A stretch of DNA of 64,000 bases from an uncultured Clostridia bacterium (GTDB lineage: Bacteria; Bacillota; Clostridia; Oscillospirales; Acutalibacteraceae), in contig CANRNI010000005.1 of the NCBI GenBank assembly GCA_947631945.1, positions 37,629-101,628 on the forward strand, given 5' to 3'. A program made the position numbers and the translations under genes. The notes beneath the pieces are model-generated. The model was not told the origin of the DNA, did not search any database, and was given only the letters and a program-made list of their open reading frames with translations. Within the stretch, counting starts at the first letter, position 1. The number at the start of each line of letters is the position of its first letter. This document shows, piece after piece, positions 35,685-45,054 of the stretch.

Positions 35685-35730
35685 GCCCGCCTACGGCGCA
35701 AATCCTTTGTACCGTAAGCGGGTATTTTCT
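35685..35730 (+). terminator. Terminator after the flavin reductase gene
   Basis: CCCGC-c-TACGG (35686-35696) pairs with CCGTA-a-GCGGG (35712-35722), followed by TATTTTCT. Confidence 0.65.
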
Positions 35731-35819
35731 ATGGAGACTTTGATTTTAACGGAAAAATGCTGAAATACGTTTTTTTACAAATACCGACGGTGTGCCGGCA
35801 TTTGTTCGGCAGTCTAACG

Positions 35820-37292
35820 TTATCCTGCGAGAGTTTTTATATATCTCTTAAAGAACGCGATTCCGTCCTTAAAAGACGCTGTTTCTATTCTCTCATTTGT
35901 GCCGTGTGTTGTTAAAAGAAGCTTTGTATCCATAAGAAACGGTGAATATCTATAGATATTATCGCATATATCCTGATAATTTCTCGCGTCGGTGCCACCC
36001 ATAACAAGATACGGAGCGACTACATTGTCGTTGTTCATTCTGTAGCAAATATCTTCAATCGCCTTAAACGCTCTTGAATCGGTCGGTGAAATATTCGACG
36101 GTTCGTTTCCGCCGAGAAGTTTTATTTCCGCGTTTTTATTCCTGATGACTTTATGCAGATGTTTTTCGATATCGGCAATTTTCATACCGGGCATAATTCT
36201 GAAATTAACGGTAACAGCGGCCTTTTGCGGAAGTACATTCGCTGCGGGACTTCCCTGAGCCATTGTAACCGCCGTTGTCGTTCTTACGAATGACGCGGCT
36301 GCCGGAATATTTTTCATTATGACCTTTATTAAGGGTTTCAACGCCTTTGTGTTGCACAGAATATTTCTTGCAAGAAAAGACGTGTTTCTGCCGACGCGCT
36401 CAAGTATACCGTCTACTATTGAAGTGATTTCAGATTTAAACTGGTGTCCTTCGATGTCTTTAATTACGTCCGCGAGTTCTCCGAGAGCCGTATGGTTCGG
36501 CGGAGCCGAGGAATGTCCGCCCTTTGCCGGAATGCTTACTTCAAAATCACAGTAGCCTTTTTCGGCAATTCCTATGCCTGCGAGATTTTTATTGATAATT
36601 CCCTTTACCTTTACGGGAAGAATAGCTCCTCCCTCATCAAGAACAGAATCAAGTCTTACGCCCCTGCTCTCAAGAAGCTTAGCCATTCTATGCGCGCCCG
36701 AGTCCTTAGCCGCAACTATTTCCTCATTATGTCCGAAGAGAAGATATACCGTTCTTTCGGGTTCAAAACCGTCCTCTATAAGCGTTTCCACGCTCTCCAG
36801 CACGCCGATAACATGGTTTTTCATATCTATCGCGCCGCGTCCCCAGAGATATCCGTCGGCGATTTCTCCGCCGAACGGGTCATGTTCCCAGTCGCCCTGC
36901 GTCGATTCGCTTACGGGAACTACGTCCTGATGACCGAGCAGAGCGATAGGTTCAAGCTCGGGATTTTTTCCCTCCCATTTATACATAAGACTTGCTTTTC
37001 CTACTGTTTCAACGGAAAGAGTTTTATGCAGAAGAGGATATCTTTCCTCAAAAAGCTTGTGAAGTTCCTCAAACGCGCTCCAATCGACCTTGCTTTCGTC
37101 AATATTTGATATAGTTTTGATTTTTATGGCGTCGGAAAGATTTTTTGTATATCTTTCAACATCTACGCGTTCGTCCTCAAACGGTGAGGATTCTTTTTTT
37201 TCAGGCACGTATGAAGCCGCTTTAATCATATTTGAAGCGGCAAGACAGCACGCCGAAGCGGCAGCCAAACCGATTTTTACTTTTTTGTCCAT
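35820..37292 (-). CDS. M20-family metallopeptidase
   Basis: A 490-residue zinc hydrolase of peptidase family M20, closest in layout to the long PM20D1/carboxypeptidase-S-like members. Metal ligands are visible in LLGHQDVVP (His, Asp), GRGAIDMK (Asp), GHNEEI (catalytic and metal Glu) and a late His in TTHGTNERIE. A dimerisation domain lies between about residues 230 and 370. The N-terminal KIGLAAASACCLAASNMI is weakly hydrophobic and may be a signal or anchor. The substrate may be an acyl-amino acid or a peptide. Monocistronic. Confidence 0.88.
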   Translation of the reverse strand: MDKKVKIGLAAASACCLAASNMIKAASYVPEKKESSPFEDERVDVERYTKNLSDAIKIKTISNIDESKVDWSAFEELHKLFEERYPLLHKTLSVETVGKASLMYKWEGKNPELEPIALLGHQDVVPVSESTQGDWEHDPFGGEIADGYLWGRGAIDMKNHVIGVLESVETLIEDGFEPERTVYLLFGHNEEIVAAKDSGAHRMAKLLESRGVRLDSVLDEGGAILPVKVKGIINKNLAGIGIAEKGYCDFEVSIPAKGGHSSAPPNHTALGELADVIKDIEGHQFKSEITSIVDGILERVGRNTSFLARNILCNTKALKPLIKVIMKNIPAAASFVRTTTAVTMAQGSPAANVLPQKAAVTVNFRIMPGMKIADIEKHLHKVIRNKNAEIKLLGGNEPSNISPTDSRAFKAIEDICYRMNNDNVVAPYLVMGGTDARNYQDICDNIYRYSPFLMDTKLLLTTHGTNERIETASFKDGIAFFKRYIKTLAG

Positions 37293-37387
37293 AATATCGA
37301 CCGCTTTTCATTATTTTTTTGTCTGATTTATAATAACACTTTGCCATAAAATATGCAATAAAAAAATCAATAATTTGTCATGTTTTT

Positions 37388-37513
37388 TTAAGGAAGTACC
37401 GATTAAATTGGACGCGCATATTTTCCGTCATATTTTTTGTCAAAAATGACGAAAAATATGCATACAAAATATGCGTTCAGCCCGTATGGCGTGATTTATT
37501 CAGAGGTACTTAA
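37388..37513. repeat. MITE-like repeat, copy 8 (short type B)
   Basis: A 126-base copy bounded by TTAA, ends TTAAGGAAGTACCGATTAAA and TTTATTCAGAGGTACTTAA. The central hairpin has shortened to TTTTTTGTCAAAAATGACGAAAAA. The aconitase promoter begins 24 bases after it. Confidence 0.8.
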
Positions 37514-37536
37514 AAAACAAATTTTTCGGCTAAACC

Positions 37537-37565
37537 TTGACATCAATTTCACAAAGTTATATTAT
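37537..37565 (+). promoter_or_regulatory. Promoter of the acn-icd-rex operon
   Basis: -35 TTGACA (37537-37542), 17-base spacer, -10 TATTAT (37560-37565), 35 bases before the aconitase ATG. I see no clear Rex operator over it. Confidence 0.75.
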
Positions 37566-37600
37566 ATAAGATGTATACAAAAATCGGTACGGAGGAAATT

Positions 37601-39535
37601 ATGGGATATACTATCGCAGAAAAACTTATAAAAAGCCACCTTGTTTCGGGTGAAATGATAAAAGGAACCGAGATAGGTCTGAGAATCGACCAGACGCTCA
37701 CTCAGGACGCGACCGGCACAATGGCTTATCTTCAATTTGAGGCTATGGGAATTGAAAGAGTAAAAACCGAGCTTTCGGTTGCGTATATCGACCACAACAC
37801 ATTGCAGAACGGCTTTGAAAATGCCGACGACCACAGATTTATTCAAACTGTGGCAAAAAAAAGAGGCATACGCTTTTCGCGTCCCGGAAACGGTATCTGT
37901 CATCAGGTACATCTTGAAAGGTTCGGAAAGCCGGGTAAAACTCTTTTAGGCTCGGACAGCCACACTCCCACAGGCGGTGGAATCGGTATGCTCGCAATGG
38001 GCGCGGGCGGTCTTGACGTAGCTGTAGCCATGGGCGGAGGTACTTATTACATAACAATGCCCGAAACAGTTAAAGTAAATCTTATCGGCAGGCTCTCTCC
38101 TTGGGTGGCCGCCAAAGACGTTATACTTAAAGTCCTTCAAATACTGTCCGTAAAGGGCGGAGTGGGAAAAATTATAGAGTACGCGGGCGAGGGCGTTTCA
38201 ACGCTTTCCGTACCCGAAAGAGCCACTATTACAAATATGGGCGCAGAGCTCGGCGCTACAACGTCCGTATTCCCGTCCGACGAAGTTACCAGGGAATTTT
38301 TAAGGGCGCAGGGCAGAGAGGACGACTGGACAGAGCTTAAAGCCGACGACGACGCGGTATATGACAGGGTTATAGAGATAAATCTTTCGGAGCTTAAACC
38401 GCTCGCGGCTATGCCCCATATGCCCGACAACGTAAAATCGGTGGACGAAATCGGAAGCATAGCGATAGACCAGGTCTGCATAGGCTCCTGCACCAATTCA
38501 TCACTCCTTGATATGATGAAAGTCGCTTATATCCTTAAAGGCAAAAAAGTAGCGCCCAACGTAAGTCTTTCGATAGCTCCCGGCTCAAAACAGGTGCTTA
38601 CAATGCTTGCCGAAAACGGCGCTCTCGCCGATATGATAGACGCCGGCGCGAGAATACTCGAAAGCGCCTGCGGACCCTGCATAGGCATGGGACAGTCTCC
38701 CAATTCAAAGGGAATTTCATTGAGAACCTTCAACAGAAATTTTGAGGGACGTTCGGGTACGGCCGACGCGGGGATTTATCTTGTAAGCCCCGAAGTCGCG
38801 GCGGTTTCCGCCGTAAAGGGCGTTCTTACGAATCCTGCCGAGGCTCTCGGCGATATGCCGGAATTTAAGCTCCCGGAAAAATTCCTTATTAACGATAATA
38901 TGGTAGAGCTTCCCGCTTCCCCCGAAGAATCGGACAGCGTAAAGGTTATTTACGGACCCAATATAAAGAGCGTACCCCTCGGAAAGGCTCTTACCGATTC
39001 GGTATCGGCAAAGGTCATGCTTAAAGTCGGTGATAACATCACTACCGACCACATAATGCCGGCAGGCGCGAAGATACTGCCATACCGCTCCAACGTTCCG
39101 TATCTTTCACAGTTCTGCTTTAAGCAGTGCGACGGTGATTTTGCCGAAAACTGCAAAAAAATGGGCGGAGGAATCATTGTAGGCGGTCAGAATTACGGTC
39201 AGGGCTCATCGAGAGAGCACGCCGCTTTGGTTCCGCTTTATCTCGGTATAAAAGCCGTTATCGCAAAATCATTCGCAAGACTTCATAAGGCGAATCTCAT
39301 AAACTCGGGCATCATTCCTCTTACATTCAAAAACCCCGATGATTATGATAAAATAGAAAAATTTGATGATGTTACTCTAAAGGATATAAAATCCGCAATT
39401 GAAAACGACGGCGAAATCATACTCGTAAACGAAACAAAGGGCGAGGAATATGCGCTTGATGGCGGTTTCTCCGAAAGACAGAAAAATATGCTTATATTCG
39501 GCGGTCTTCTTAATTACACAGGCGCAAATAAATAA
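37601..39535 (+). CDS. acn: Aconitate hydratase
   Basis: A 644-residue [4Fe-4S] enzyme that isomerises citrate to isocitrate in the cytoplasm. Cluster Cys are in CIGSCTNSS and CGPCIGMGQ; HQVHLERFGKPG, GSDSHTPTGGGIGM and the swivel-domain SREHAALVPLYLG are intact. It is of the shorter, mitochondrial-like/AcnX-unrelated bacterial aconitase type rather than the 900-residue AcnA. Start ATG 37601 has ACGGAGGAA upstream. It leads an operon with icd (13-base gap) and rex. Confidence 0.94.
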   Translation: MGYTIAEKLIKSHLVSGEMIKGTEIGLRIDQTLTQDATGTMAYLQFEAMGIERVKTELSVAYIDHNTLQNGFENADDHRFIQTVAKKRGIRFSRPGNGICHQVHLERFGKPGKTLLGSDSHTPTGGGIGMLAMGAGGLDVAVAMGGGTYYITMPETVKVNLIGRLSPWVAAKDVILKVLQILSVKGGVGKIIEYAGEGVSTLSVPERATITNMGAELGATTSVFPSDEVTREFLRAQGREDDWTELKADDDAVYDRVIEINLSELKPLAAMPHMPDNVKSVDEIGSIAIDQVCIGSCTNSSLLDMMKVAYILKGKKVAPNVSLSIAPGSKQVLTMLAENGALADMIDAGARILESACGPCIGMGQSPNSKGISLRTFNRNFEGRSGTADAGIYLVSPEVAAVSAVKGVLTNPAEALGDMPEFKLPEKFLINDNMVELPASPEESDSVKVIYGPNIKSVPLGKALTDSVSAKVMLKVGDNITTDHIMPAGAKILPYRSNVPYLSQFCFKQCDGDFAENCKKMGGGIIVGGQNYGQGSSREHAALVPLYLGIKAVIAKSFARLHKANLINSGIIPLTFKNPDDYDKIEKFDDVTLKDIKSAIENDGEIILVNETKGEEYALDGGFSERQKNMLIFGGLLNYTGANK

Positions 39536-39548
39536 AAGGGGGATAAAA

Positions 39549-40712
39549 ATGACTGAAGAAAATATAAAAGCTGCGGTCAAGAAATTTGAAGCTCTTGTCA
39601 GAGAGCAGGCTGAAAGAAATGAAAAAATAAAATCCGTAAAGGATTTTGTCGATTACGAAAAACTCGATAAGATAACAATAGGCGTTTGCGGCGGCGACGG
39701 CATAGGACCTACGATAACTCAAGAAGCCGCGTCGGTGCTTAAATACCTTTTGAAAGATGATGTTGAATCGGGCAGAATCGTTTTTAAGAATATAGACGGA
39801 CTTACGATTGAAAACCGTATAAAGGTTATGAAAGCCATTCCCGACGACGTTCTTGAGGAGCTGAAATCCTGCGACGTCATTCTTAAAGGGCCGACTACCA
39901 CTCCTCAGCAGGGCGACGGTCTGCCCAATATCGAGAGCGCGAACGTAGCAATGCGCAAGGCTCTTGATTTGTTCGCTAACGTGCGTCCCGTAAAAGTTCC
40001 CTCGGAGGGTATCGACTGGACGTTCTTCCGCGAGAATACCGAGGGCGCTTACGCCGTAGGCTCAAAAGGGGTAAATGTTGACGATGAGCTTGCGTTTGAT
40101 TTTGTCGTTACCACAACCGAGGGCTGTCAGAGAATCGCGAGGCTTGCTTACGACTTCGCGAGGAGAAACAAAAAAGACAGAGTTTCCATAATCCAGAAAG
40201 CAAACGTAATAAAGACCACGGACGGAAAATTTCTTAATCTCTGCAAGGAAATCGGCAAGGAATATCCCGAAATCACTACCGACGAATGGTATATCGACAT
40301 AACGACGGCGAAGCTCATTGACCCCAAGCGCCGTACTGATTTTAAGGTGTTTATCCTTCCCAACCTTTACGGCGATATTATAACCGACGAAGCTGCGGAG
40401 TTCCAAGGCGGCGTAGGTACCGCCGGCTCTGCCAATATAGGCAAAAAATACGCTATGTTCGAGGCTATTCACGGCTCCGCTCCCCGTATGGTGAAAGAGG
40501 GGAGAGCGCAGTATGCCGACCCATGCTCCATGCTGAGAGCCGCCGTAATGCTGCTTTCGCACATCGGCAAGCAGGACGAAGCGGATAAGCTCGAGAAGGC
40601 TCTCGACATATGTATGTTTAAGGAAAAGAAGCTTCGTATTACGGGCAGAGACACAGGCTGCACCTGCCGCGAATTTGGCCGGTACGTAATGGATACTGTT
40701 GAATCGCTTTGA
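39549..40712 (+). CDS. icd: Isocitrate/isopropylmalate-family dehydrogenase, probably NAD-dependent isocitrate dehydrogenase
   Basis: A 387-residue decarboxylating dehydrogenase. IGVCGGDGIGPTITQEAASVL, KGPTTTPQQGDGLPNIESANVAMRKALDLFANVRPVK and RENTEGAYAVGSKG carry the substrate- and cofactor-binding residues; DIITDEAAEFQGGVGTAGSANIG and EAIHGSAPRM complete the fold. Its position right after aconitase makes isocitrate the likely substrate, giving 2-oxoglutarate for glutamate and the arginine pathway. ATG 39549 follows a GGGGG RBS; an in-frame extension inside acn is discounted. Confidence 0.9.
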   Translation: MTEENIKAAVKKFEALVREQAERNEKIKSVKDFVDYEKLDKITIGVCGGDGIGPTITQEAASVLKYLLKDDVESGRIVFKNIDGLTIENRIKVMKAIPDDVLEELKSCDVILKGPTTTPQQGDGLPNIESANVAMRKALDLFANVRPVKVPSEGIDWTFFRENTEGAYAVGSKGVNVDDELAFDFVVTTTEGCQRIARLAYDFARRNKKDRVSIIQKANVIKTTDGKFLNLCKEIGKEYPEITTDEWYIDITTAKLIDPKRRTDFKVFILPNLYGDIITDEAAEFQGGVGTAGSANIGKKYAMFEAIHGSAPRMVKEGRAQYADPCSMLRAAVMLLSHIGKQDEADKLEKALDICMFKEKKLRITGRDTGCTCREFGRYVMDTVESL

Positions 40713-40740
40713 AAACAGAGCGAAAAAAGGAGTCTGACAT

Positions 40741-41385
40741 ATGAAAAACGAACATAATATTTCAAAATCGGTTATAAGCAGACTTCCGCGCTATTACCGT
40801 TTTCTCGGTATGCTTCTTGACGAGGGCATCGAGAGAATATCTTCGAGTGAGCTTTCCGATAAAATGGGCTTAACGGCTTCTCAGATAAGGCAGGATTTTA
40901 ATCACTTCGGAGGCTTCGGTCAGCAGGGCTACGGCTATAACGTTGCGCAGTTAAGGCAAAACATAGGTCATATAATAGGGATAGACCATTATTACAAAAT
41001 AATACTCGTCGGCGCGGGTAATCTCGGCAGGGCTATAGCTCAGCATCTTGATTTTCACAAAAAAGGCTTTGAGCTTGACGGTATTTTCGATTCGGACGAA
41101 AGACTTGTCGGTCTTGATATAAACAATCTTGCTGTCAGGCATTTCAGCGATATAGACACATTCTGCAAAAATATCACTCCAGCGGCGGCAATACTGTGTA
41201 TTCCCGAAAGCGCGGGCAAAGAAGTAACGTCAAAGCTTATTGAATGTGGAATAAATTCATTTTGGAATTTCAGCCATTATAATATCAACGAGGACTTTCC
41301 CGACGCTATAGTTGAAAACGTCCATCTTAACGACAGCCTTATGACGCTTTGCTATAACATCACCAATTCGGAGGCGGCGAAGTGA
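40741..41385 (+). CDS. rex: Redox-sensing transcriptional repressor Rex
   Basis: A 214-residue NADH/NAD+-sensing repressor. The N-terminal winged helix (VISRLPRYYRFLGMLLDEGIERISSSEL, TASQIRQDFNHFGGFGQQGYGY) binds DNA. The C-terminal Rossmann domain opens with IILVGAGNLGRAIAQH. Rex usually represses fermentation and NADH-oxidising genes when NAD+ is high. Co-transcription with acn and icd couples a redox sensor to NADH-producing TCA steps. RBS AAAAGGAG. Confidence 0.95.
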   Translation: MKNEHNISKSVISRLPRYYRFLGMLLDEGIERISSSELSDKMGLTASQIRQDFNHFGGFGQQGYGYNVAQLRQNIGHIIGIDHYYKIILVGAGNLGRAIAQHLDFHKKGFELDGIFDSDERLVGLDINNLAVRHFSDIDTFCKNITPAAAILCIPESAGKEVTSKLIECGINSFWNFSHYNINEDFPDAIVENVHLNDSLMTLCYNITNSEAAK

Positions 41386-42053
41386 AAAAAATTCTTAACT
41401 TCAACGTAATCGACATGGTGCCGTTTTCAAAGGGTCTTGTGTTTGTAAAGCGCGACGCTATGAAGGACGGAAGCAATAAAGTCTCTTTTTTCAGTTACGA
41501 CGCTTTTACGGGTGAAATTACATCGGTTACAAAAAGCGTGTATCTTCTTAATAAATTCGGAATGTCGTATGAGTCGGTATCCGCAAGGCTCGGTGATTTT
41601 ATATCGTGCGAATCGGCAAAGCTGCCCAATCACCATACGATAATAGTATATCCCACGGGAGAAACAGGGCATTTTGACGAAAAGGGAAAGCTTATAAAAA
41701 CGGGCGATTTGTATTATAATAACGCGCCCGCTCGTGACGCGGCGTTTGACGGCAGCTCCATATGGTGCGCCGTTCCCCAGAGAAACGCGGTAATAAGATA
41801 TTCGATACCGCTTCATAAAATCATCATGAGGATAGGCGGAGACGATAACACAGCGTTCAATATGCCGATATCGGTGTCGTTTTATAATGATGAAGTGTTT
41901 GTATGCAACAGAGCGTCATGTGAAATCCGCAGAATAAATGTACAGACACTCGATGTTTCCGATTATCTTGAATTTGGGGAGCCCGTCAATAAATATTTCC
42001 GTTTCAGAGATAAAGAAATCGTTGTGCTCGATTCGGGAATATATGAATTATAA
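41382..42053 (+). CDS. Hypothetical protein, possibly a beta-propeller fragment
   Basis: A 223-residue protein of unknown function. The GTG start overlaps the rex stop by four bases (GTGA), so it belongs to the rex operon. Repeated short strands with the pattern DAAFDGSSIWCAVPQRNAVIRY and ISVSFYNDEVFVCNRASCEI resemble NHL/SMP30-type propeller blades. There is no signal peptide. A terminator follows. Confidence 0.7.
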   Translation: MKKILNFNVIDMVPFSKGLVFVKRDAMKDGSNKVSFFSYDAFTGEITSVTKSVYLLNKFGMSYESVSARLGDFISCESAKLPNHHTIIVYPTGETGHFDEKGKLIKTGDLYYNNAPARDAAFDGSSIWCAVPQRNAVIRYSIPLHKIIMRIGGDDNTAFNMPISVSFYNDEVFVCNRASCEIRRINVQTLDVSDYLEFGEPVNKYFRFRDKEIVVLDSGIYEL

Positions 42054-42149
42054 TGCAAGAGTTTCCCTGTCCCTTTAGACGGCTTTGAATAACGGACAAG
42101 CCCGCTTTGAAACAAGCGGAAACATGAAAATAATAAATAATAAATAATA

Positions 42150-42195
42150 AATCGGCGTGATATTCCTGTCGGAAGATTACGCCGATTATTTTTTT
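42150..42195. terminator. Bidirectional terminator after the rex operon
   Basis: AATCGGCGT (42150-42158) pairs with ACGCCGATT (42179-42187); ATTTTTTT follows on the plus strand and a T-rich tract on the minus strand, so it can serve both the rex operon and the convergent XRE gene. Confidence 0.8.
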
Positions 42196-42220
42196 GTTGC
42201 GGGATAACGCCGTTCGGCTG

Positions 42221-42583
42221 TCAATTGCCCGGCGCTGTCTTAAAGTATTTCTCATAAAGATTTTTTACTTCCAAAGCAAAACGTATTTCGGGCAAGTAAG
42301 AATCTTTTTCTTTTTCGGTTTTTTTATTACCGGTTTTTTCGTCATCTGTTTCCGAACATTTTTTATTATTGCAAGGTTCAACTGTGTAATTTATATCCAG
42401 CAAAGAATTAAGGTCTATATTGAGAATTTCGGCTATTCTTTTAAGCTGATACATATTTGGCTCCTGAAAATTCCGTTCGATTTTTGAGTAATTCGATTGA
42501 TTCATCGGAATAAGCTTTGCCATATCCTTCTGATAAATGTCCTTATCTTCCCTTGCATTTTTTATTTTCGTCCCTATATCCAT
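42221..42583 (-). CDS. XRE-family transcriptional regulator
   Basis: A 120-residue DNA-binding protein. The N-terminal helix-turn-helix (GTKIKNAREDKDIYQKDMAK, MNQSNYSKIER) spans residues 3-65, followed by a Lys/Glu-rich linker and a helical tail. It is divergent from a secreted-protein gene; the 177-base spacer between them holds several GTTAA/TTAAC elements that are likely operator sites. Confidence 0.85.
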   Translation of the reverse strand: MDIGTKIKNAREDKDIYQKDMAKLIPMNQSNYSKIERNFQEPNMYQLKRIAEILNIDLNSLLDINYTVEPCNNKKCSETDDEKTGNKKTEKEKDSYLPEIRFALEVKNLYEKYFKTAPGN

Positions 42584-42616
42584 TTTACTACTCCTGTTTT
42601 TATGAATAATTTATGT

Positions 42617-42740
42617 ATCAGTTAACTTTGTTTTTCAAAAATTATAGTATAATTAACTAAAAAGACTTGACAAAAAGTTAAAAATACTATATGATTACAA
42701 TATAGTTAATTTTTAACTATACAAAAATTAACTGTTAACA
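42617..42740. promoter_or_regulatory. Regulatory spacer with repeated TTAAC motifs and a promoter
   Basis: -35 TTGACA (42667-42672), 17-base spacer, -10 TATGAT (42690-42695) drives the rightward gene. GTTAA/TTAAC elements occur at about 42619, 42652, 42677, 42704-42717 (AGTTAATTTTTAACT, an inverted repeat) and 42727-42739 (TTAACTGTTAAC). They bracket both the promoter and the divergent XRE start, as expected for operators of that regulator. Confidence 0.5.
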
Positions 42741-42760
42741 AATTATTGGGAGGTACATCA

Positions 42761-43894
42761 ATGAAAGAAACAACAACAAAATCAACACTGTTCAAACGCG
42801 TCACGGCGATAATGATGACGTTTATCATGTGCGCTTCAATGTTCGCGGTAAATGTATTTGCGGAAAACAGCGCTGAAGCGGCAATGGAAAAGCAAATGGA
42901 AGCTGAAGTGCAGACTTTCGGAACAGGCGCGGAAAACTCGGAAAATTTATATGAATACTGCTTGTTATTCGGATTATACGGAGATTCAAGCAATATCGAG
43001 AATTGCAAAGGTATATCGCTTACCGATATAACCTTTAAGGTCAAATACCGCATTTATACCGAAAAAATCGAAAACGGTGAAACTGAAAAAATAATCACCT
43101 ATGATAATGTTCCGGATATAGTTTTGTCGGATTATAATTCTGTAAACGATTACGACTGCGCTCCTTTCATTTTTACCGCGAAAGAATCTATTCCCGGTCA
43201 TCCCATAAATGTCGCGGTATCGTACAAACTGAATGTTGCCGAGGACGCGACTATGTCCGGCACCAACATATCGTTCAAACCATACATTTTTGTTCCCGAT
43301 CCCGAATCGGAGTACACACCTCTTGAGCTTGAAAAATACTATTCGTCATATGACGGAGAGGATGCGAAAACTTTTGACTTTGAGTCTCCGGAGATAGACG
43401 GATGGATTGAGATGGGCGCAAATATAAACTGCTCGGTAAATAAGAGAGTAGTGACGACAATGCAGAAAAATAAGCAGACAGAAAAGGAAGTAGACACAAA
43501 TGCGAATACATCTCTGTTTTTGTATCCGGAAGCCGTAAACGGTCTTAACTCGTATAATTTTCCCGATGTAACGGAAATCGCGGTGCCGGCTGAGGGTGAA
43601 ACAAAAATATCGTTTTCAATCGGAGAAATCAGAGATAACTACGGCAAGGGCTGGTATGTGGACTATTCCTCAAGCGATGAACGCGTTCCCATTGTAATGC
43701 TCGACCACACCGAGGAAAACGGCGACGGCTTATGCGATGTATGCGGAACGGAGCTTTCACCGTACTACACCTATCATTGCAGAATGTGCGACACATTCAA
43801 GGAGAAAAAGGATATACCCGTAATAGGAAAAATTATTTACGCTATACATTATCTCGTTCACTTCGTAGAGTGGATCACACATACTGTAAGATAA
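42761..43894 (+). CDS. Secreted protein with C-terminal Cys-rich motif and hydrophobic tail
   Basis: A 377-residue exported protein I cannot assign to a characterised family. ATG 42761 has GGGAGG upstream. A signal peptide spans residues 1-33 (FKRVTAIMMTFIMCASMFAVNVFA). The body is beta-rich. Near the C-terminus DGLCDVCGTEL and YHCRMCD give two CxxC pairs, possibly metal-binding. The protein ends in a hydrophobic helix (VIGKIIYAIHYLVHFVEWI), like the big surface protein at 1738-6123. It is likely controlled by the divergent XRE regulator. Confidence 0.8.
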   Translation: MKETTTKSTLFKRVTAIMMTFIMCASMFAVNVFAENSAEAAMEKQMEAEVQTFGTGAENSENLYEYCLLFGLYGDSSNIENCKGISLTDITFKVKYRIYTEKIENGETEKIITYDNVPDIVLSDYNSVNDYDCAPFIFTAKESIPGHPINVAVSYKLNVAEDATMSGTNISFKPYIFVPDPESEYTPLELEKYYSSYDGEDAKTFDFESPEIDGWIEMGANINCSVNKRVVTTMQKNKQTEKEVDTNANTSLFLYPEAVNGLNSYNFPDVTEIAVPAEGETKISFSIGEIRDNYGKGWYVDYSSSDERVPIVMLDHTEENGDGLCDVCGTELSPYYTYHCRMCDTFKEKKDIPVIGKIIYAIHYLVHFVEWITHTVR

Positions 43895-43992
43895 AAAACA
43901 AAAAGCAAACGAACCTGCCTTTGGGGGTTGAACGTAGGGATTTGCAAAAACAAGTATATTTAAGCTGATGACCTTCAAACGGGATAAAAGAG

Positions 43993-44034
43993 AAAGACCA
44001 CGTTAACGGAGAACCATTCGTTGACGTGGTCTTT
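43993..44034. terminator. Bidirectional terminator at the island boundary
   Basis: AAAGACCACGTTAACG pairs with CGTTGACGTGGTCTTT (one T-G wobble), followed by TTGCC on plus and by the CTTTC/T-rich side on minus. It separates the core chromosome from the leftward defence island. Confidence 0.7.
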
Positions 44035-44041
44035 TGCCTGT

Positions 44042-44971
44042 TCATTTTACTCCAGCCTTATACATCAATTCTTCTATTATAACACGATATTTCATAATAT
44101 GCGGTTCGATATCCTGTCTCGTACAGTTATACCAAATTTTATGCGCAGAATAGTTTCCTATATCTTTAAATAAGGTCATATCTCGCTTGGTATTTGACGA
44201 TAAGGCCAATATGCCATTCTGAGCAGCATTCTTTATAATTTTGTCCAGCATAATATGCCAACCATTTTTGTCAGTAATCTCAGATTCTATGCCATGATTC
44301 TGATAAGACAATACTAACAATCCTTCTAACAAGCGACGCATCATAACAGCAGTGCAATCGTAAAGATTGTTCTCATAGCTTGCATTAATCTGTTTGCACA
44401 GAAGCTGAATGTTATGCGAAACGTCCTCAAAAAGTTGCGTAGGTAATATTGTTCCCGACTCTTGGATGGTTGAATTGTCTTCATAAGACCAGCCCAGGAT
44501 ATCTTTAATCCATTGCTCCATGGTATCAGACCACTGCGTCCAGTTTCGGCTTGAATTGCAAACTCTCTTTACTTCAGTTTGCAAATCGTCTAAAATCTGC
44601 TCGTCTGTCCAATTTGCTTTTCTTAATGCACTAACATACCTCAGAAGAATGTCATCACCTTGACCTTCATTCCAGTATGAATAGGACTTTTTGCACTTAT
44701 TTTTAATATGATAAATTTCTTGATCAATAGGGCTTCTGGATTTATTATATGCAATTCCACCAAGCTTGCTTATGAATTCGGACACTGAGGCCTGTGTCAG
44801 TTTTCCATTTTCATATTTAAAATATTGTTTTATACCAATATCTATGCACTCCAGCAGAAGTGACTCTGGATACTTTCTGAATAATTCTGAGAGCTGTGCT
44901 CTCCCGTTTTCCAAGAATGTGAAAGGATATGTACGTTCCTCTACGTAATCAATAAATTCCTCTGTTGTCAT
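44042..44971 (-). CDS. DUF4145-like protein downstream of the restriction gene
   Basis: A 309-residue cytoplasmic protein. ATG 44971 with GAGGGG upstream is chosen; a longer frame to 45130 overlaps the restriction gene. The N-terminal 180 residues are helical and unrecognised. The C-terminal part (NNLYDCTAVMMRRLLEGLLVLSYQ ... DIGNYSAHKI) resembles DUF4145, a helical domain often associated with restriction systems. It is the last gene of the leftward island, 83 bases after res, and may be an accessory of it. Confidence 0.7.
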   Translation of the reverse strand: MTTEEFIDYVEERTYPFTFLENGRAQLSELFRKYPESLLLECIDIGIKQYFKYENGKLTQASVSEFISKLGGIAYNKSRSPIDQEIYHIKNKCKKSYSYWNEGQGDDILLRYVSALRKANWTDEQILDDLQTEVKRVCNSSRNWTQWSDTMEQWIKDILGWSYEDNSTIQESGTILPTQLFEDVSHNIQLLCKQINASYENNLYDCTAVMMRRLLEGLLVLSYQNHGIESEITDKNGWHIMLDKIIKNAAQNGILALSSNTKRDMTLFKDIGNYSAHKIWYNCTRQDIEPHIMKYRVIIEELMYKAGVK

Positions 44972-45054
44972 ATTGCCCCTCGTTTCTAATTGCAAAGGAA
45001 ATATACTTCCAATTGGGAGCGTATATTCACAATTATTTATCGATATTATAATGC

